Assembly: GCA_027323595.1 (NCBI GenBank)
Contig: DAHWBL010000194.1
Location: 1-7,379, forward strand
Source of the DNA: Acetobacteraceae bacterium
GTDB taxonomy: Bacteria > Pseudomonadota > Alphaproteobacteria > Acetobacterales > Acetobacteraceae
Length of the DNA stretch: 7,379 bases
Direction of reading: 5' to 3'
Part shown: in pieces, positions 6,107-7,379 of the stretch
Numbering within the stretch: the stretch's first letter is position 1
Layout: each line of letters begins with the position of its first letter
Notes under the pieces: model-generated
Told to the model about the DNA's origin: nothing
The model's input: only the letters and a program-made list of their open reading frames with translations
Databases searched by the model: none
Translations under genes and position numbers: made by a program

Positions 6107-7002
6107 TGATATGGATCATGCATATGAAAACCGACCTCCCCCTCACGGCCGACGCAGAACGTGTCGCGCGCAGCACGCAATTGTCGGCGAGCAGCACGCG
6201 CTATCGCGACCCGCTGGCTGCGATAAACTGGGACGGGCTCGATCTCGATGCCGCCTGGCTTCCGGAGAGTTTGCTGTCGCTGCATGGGCTCGATGCCGCG
6301 GCGGGCCTGTCGGCGATGCAGCTTCGCGCACTGTCACGCTGCGAGTTCGTTTCGTTCTGCGAACTTGGCCTGTGGCTGGAGGCGCTGTTCATGCAAAAAT
6401 TATCCGGCCACGTGTTGTCGCACATCGCGAACGACCCTGCCGGCTATGGCTACCAGTTGCATGAGCTTCGCGAAGAAGTTGGCCACAGCTTGATGTTTCT
6501 CGAACTGCATCGCCGCGCCGGGCTTGGCTTCATGACCCCGCCGGACCGGCGCCCCGCACTGGCGCGCTGGTTCGCCCGGCTCGCGCCGCATGATTCGCTG
6601 GCGTTCTGGGCGGCGATCCTGATCGGCGAGGACGTGCCGGACCGTTTCGCCCGCGCCATCACCGCCGACCCTGCCCTGCCCGAGCCGGTGCGCGCGATCA
6701 CCCGGCTGCACGCACGCGAAGAGGCCCGCCACATCGCCTATGCCCGCGCCATGGTGCATGAACGCGCCGCCCGCCTGCCGGCCTGGCGCAAGCGCGCGCT
6801 GGCGCCGCTGCTGGGTGAGGTGATGCGCCAGTTCCTGCGCAGTTGCTTCTTTCCCGCCGCCAGCACCTACCGCGCCGCCGGCCTTGCCGACCCCGGTTTC
6901 TGGGCACGCGCCGCGCGCGCCAATCCGCACCGGATCGCGTTGATGCATCGCTGCGCGGCCCCGGCGCGCACGTTCCTGCACGCGCAGGGCATCCCGGTCT
7001 GA
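6103..7002 (+). CDS. AurF-like diiron oxygenase (ferritin-like)
   Basis: A 299-aa all-helical protein whose metal-ligand pattern matches p-aminobenzoate N-oxygenase AurF (PF11583). Helix pairs carry Glu125-x2-His128 (REEVGHSL), Glu176 (LIGED), and His203-x3-Glu207-x2-His210 (LHAREEARH). AurF uses Glu136/His139, Glu196 and His223/Glu227/His230, and the spacing of 27 residues from the third Glu to the His is identical here. The first Glu ligand is Glu87 or Glu93 in FCELGLWLEALF. Such enzymes bind two irons and activate O2; AurF and CmlI oxidise arylamines to nitro groups, but many members have unknown substrates. The ATG at 6103 overlaps the preceding stop (ATGA); in-frame ATGs at 6106, 6118 and 6124 are alternatives, with conserved sequence beginning well after all of them. 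Strong coupling to the SDR gene suggests the same pathway. An extension to the ATG at 6037 would overlap the SDR gene by 70 nt and is rejected. Confidence 0.85.
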   Translation: MMIWIMHMKTDLPLTADAERVARSTQLSASSTRYRDPLAAINWDGLDLDAAWLPESLLSLHGLDAAAGLSAMQLRALSRCEFVSFCELGLWLEALFMQKLSGHVLSHIANDPAGYGYQLHELREEVGHSLMFLELHRRAGLGFMTPPDRRPALARWFARLAPHDSLAFWAAILIGEDVPDRFARAITADPALPEPVRAITRLHAREEARHIAYARAMVHERAARLPAWRKRALAPLLGEVMRQFLRSCFFPAASTYRAAGLADPGFWARAARANPHRIALMHRCAAPARTFLHAQGIPV

Positions 7003-7132
7003 ACGGCTGGCGCTGCCCAAAGCCGCTCCGGCCATCGGCGACACCCATCGGGCCGTCCGGTATTCCCAACACCGCGACGATGCGACAAGCTTCGCGCCGA
7101 GTCGGCTCGCCGCTCGACGCCAGGGGAGGTCC

Positions 7133-7379
7133 ATCATTCAGATTTTCGACACCCATACCCACGTGATTTCGCCCGATCCGGTGCGCCATCCGACCGCGCC
7201 GATCGGCGGGCATCGTTCCGGCTGGTCGCTGGCTCGGCCGGTCAGCCATCCGTAACTGGCCGCCGCGATGGACGCCGCCGGCATCGACCGCGCGGTGGTG
7301 GTCCAGGCCTCCACCGTCTATGGCCACGACAACAGCTACGTGGTCGAGGCGGTGCGCGCCCATCGTGGCCGGCTGGTCG
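7133..7379 (+). pseudogene. Amidohydrolase-2 family metal-dependent hydrolase, 5' part, with in-frame TAA and no standard start codon
   Basis: From 7142 the frame reads IFDTHTHV, the HxH metal-binding motif that opens TIM-barrel amidohydrolases (PF04909, COG3618-like). It continues through a loop with HPTAPIGGH to LAAAMDAAGIDRAVVVQ (from 7256) and GHDNSYVVEAVRAHRGRLV, typical for the second strand and helix of this family. Two defects are visible. First, GGGGAGG (7123-7129) is followed by ATC at 7133 and ATT at 7136, where ATG would be expected, and no ATG, GTG or TTG lies in frame between 7067 and the HxH motif. Second, TAA at 7253-7255 interrupts the frame between HP and LAAAMDAAG, with homology resuming at once, so it looks like a point nonsense change rather than an insertion. 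The gene runs off the window. Family members hydrolyse lactones, cyclic amides or decarboxylate aromatic acids. A real decaying gene, initiation at ATT, or sequence errors are all possible; 7003-7122 upstream shows nothing recognisable. Confidence 0.7.

Noticed and set aside
6400..7137. Minus-strand open frame of 245 codons opposite the diiron oxygenase gene
   Set aside because: Arg/Ala/Gly-rich shadow with no recognisable family; the plus strand encodes an intact AurF ligand pattern.
7253..7255. Recoding of the in-frame TAA
   Set aside because: TAA is not used for selenocysteine or pyrrolysine, and no recoding structure is seen nearby; a mutation or sequence error is simpler.
1..7379. CRISPR arrays, tRNA/rRNA genes, insertion sequences, riboswitches
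   Set aside because: No regularly spaced repeats, tRNA-like cloverleaf sequences, transposase fragments with terminal inverted repeats, or known riboswitch cores were seen.

Overview
The window looks like chromosomal DNA of a GC-rich (roughly 65% by eye) proteobacterium. An alphaproteobacterium that oxidises sulfur is most likely, because the first genes belong to the sulfur-oxidising heterodisulfide reductase-like (sHdr) pathway and the codon use is strongly GC-biased. The taxonomic assignment is an inference; no rRNA or tRNA gene is present to anchor it.

Region 1 (2-2412, + strand) is the 3' end of an sHdr operon. It holds a 5'-truncated HdrB-type CCG-domain subunit (probably sHdrB2), a small cysteine-containing protein of unknown function, a GcvH-like lipoate-binding protein (LbpA), a DsrE3A-type sulfurtransferase and TusA. 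All are co-directional, with gaps of 1, 2, 15 and 20 nt, so one transcript is likely. In the known scheme TusA and DsrE3A pass protein-bound sulfane sulfur towards the sHdr complex and LbpA, where it is oxidised to sulfite in the cytoplasm. A perfect 14-bp hairpin (2525-2560) closes this region and also lies 7 nt past the end of the convergent fadL-like gene.

Region 2 (2567-3853, - strand) is a FadL/OmpP1/TodX-family outer-membrane channel for hydrophobic molecules. A strong ribosome-binding site inside the longest reading frame points to a GTG start at 3853 rather than the upstream ATG at 3868.

Region 3 (4065-end, + strand, divergent from fadL) is a tightly coupled cluster: a luciferase-like (LLM) flavin-dependent oxidoreductase, an NAD(P)-dependent SDR/epimerase-type dehydrogenase, an AurF-like diiron oxygenase, and the start of an amidohydrolase-2 family gene. 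The first three overlap by 3-4 nt (ATTGA and ATGA junctions). The combination of a monooxygenase, a reductase, a diiron oxygenase, a hydrolase and a divergent hydrophobic-substrate porin suggests uptake and oxidative conversion of a hydrophobic or aromatic compound, or a small tailoring pathway. The substrate cannot be read from the sequence. The amidohydrolase has no standard start codon and an in-frame TAA at 7253-7255, so it is either a decaying pseudogene or affected by sequence errors.
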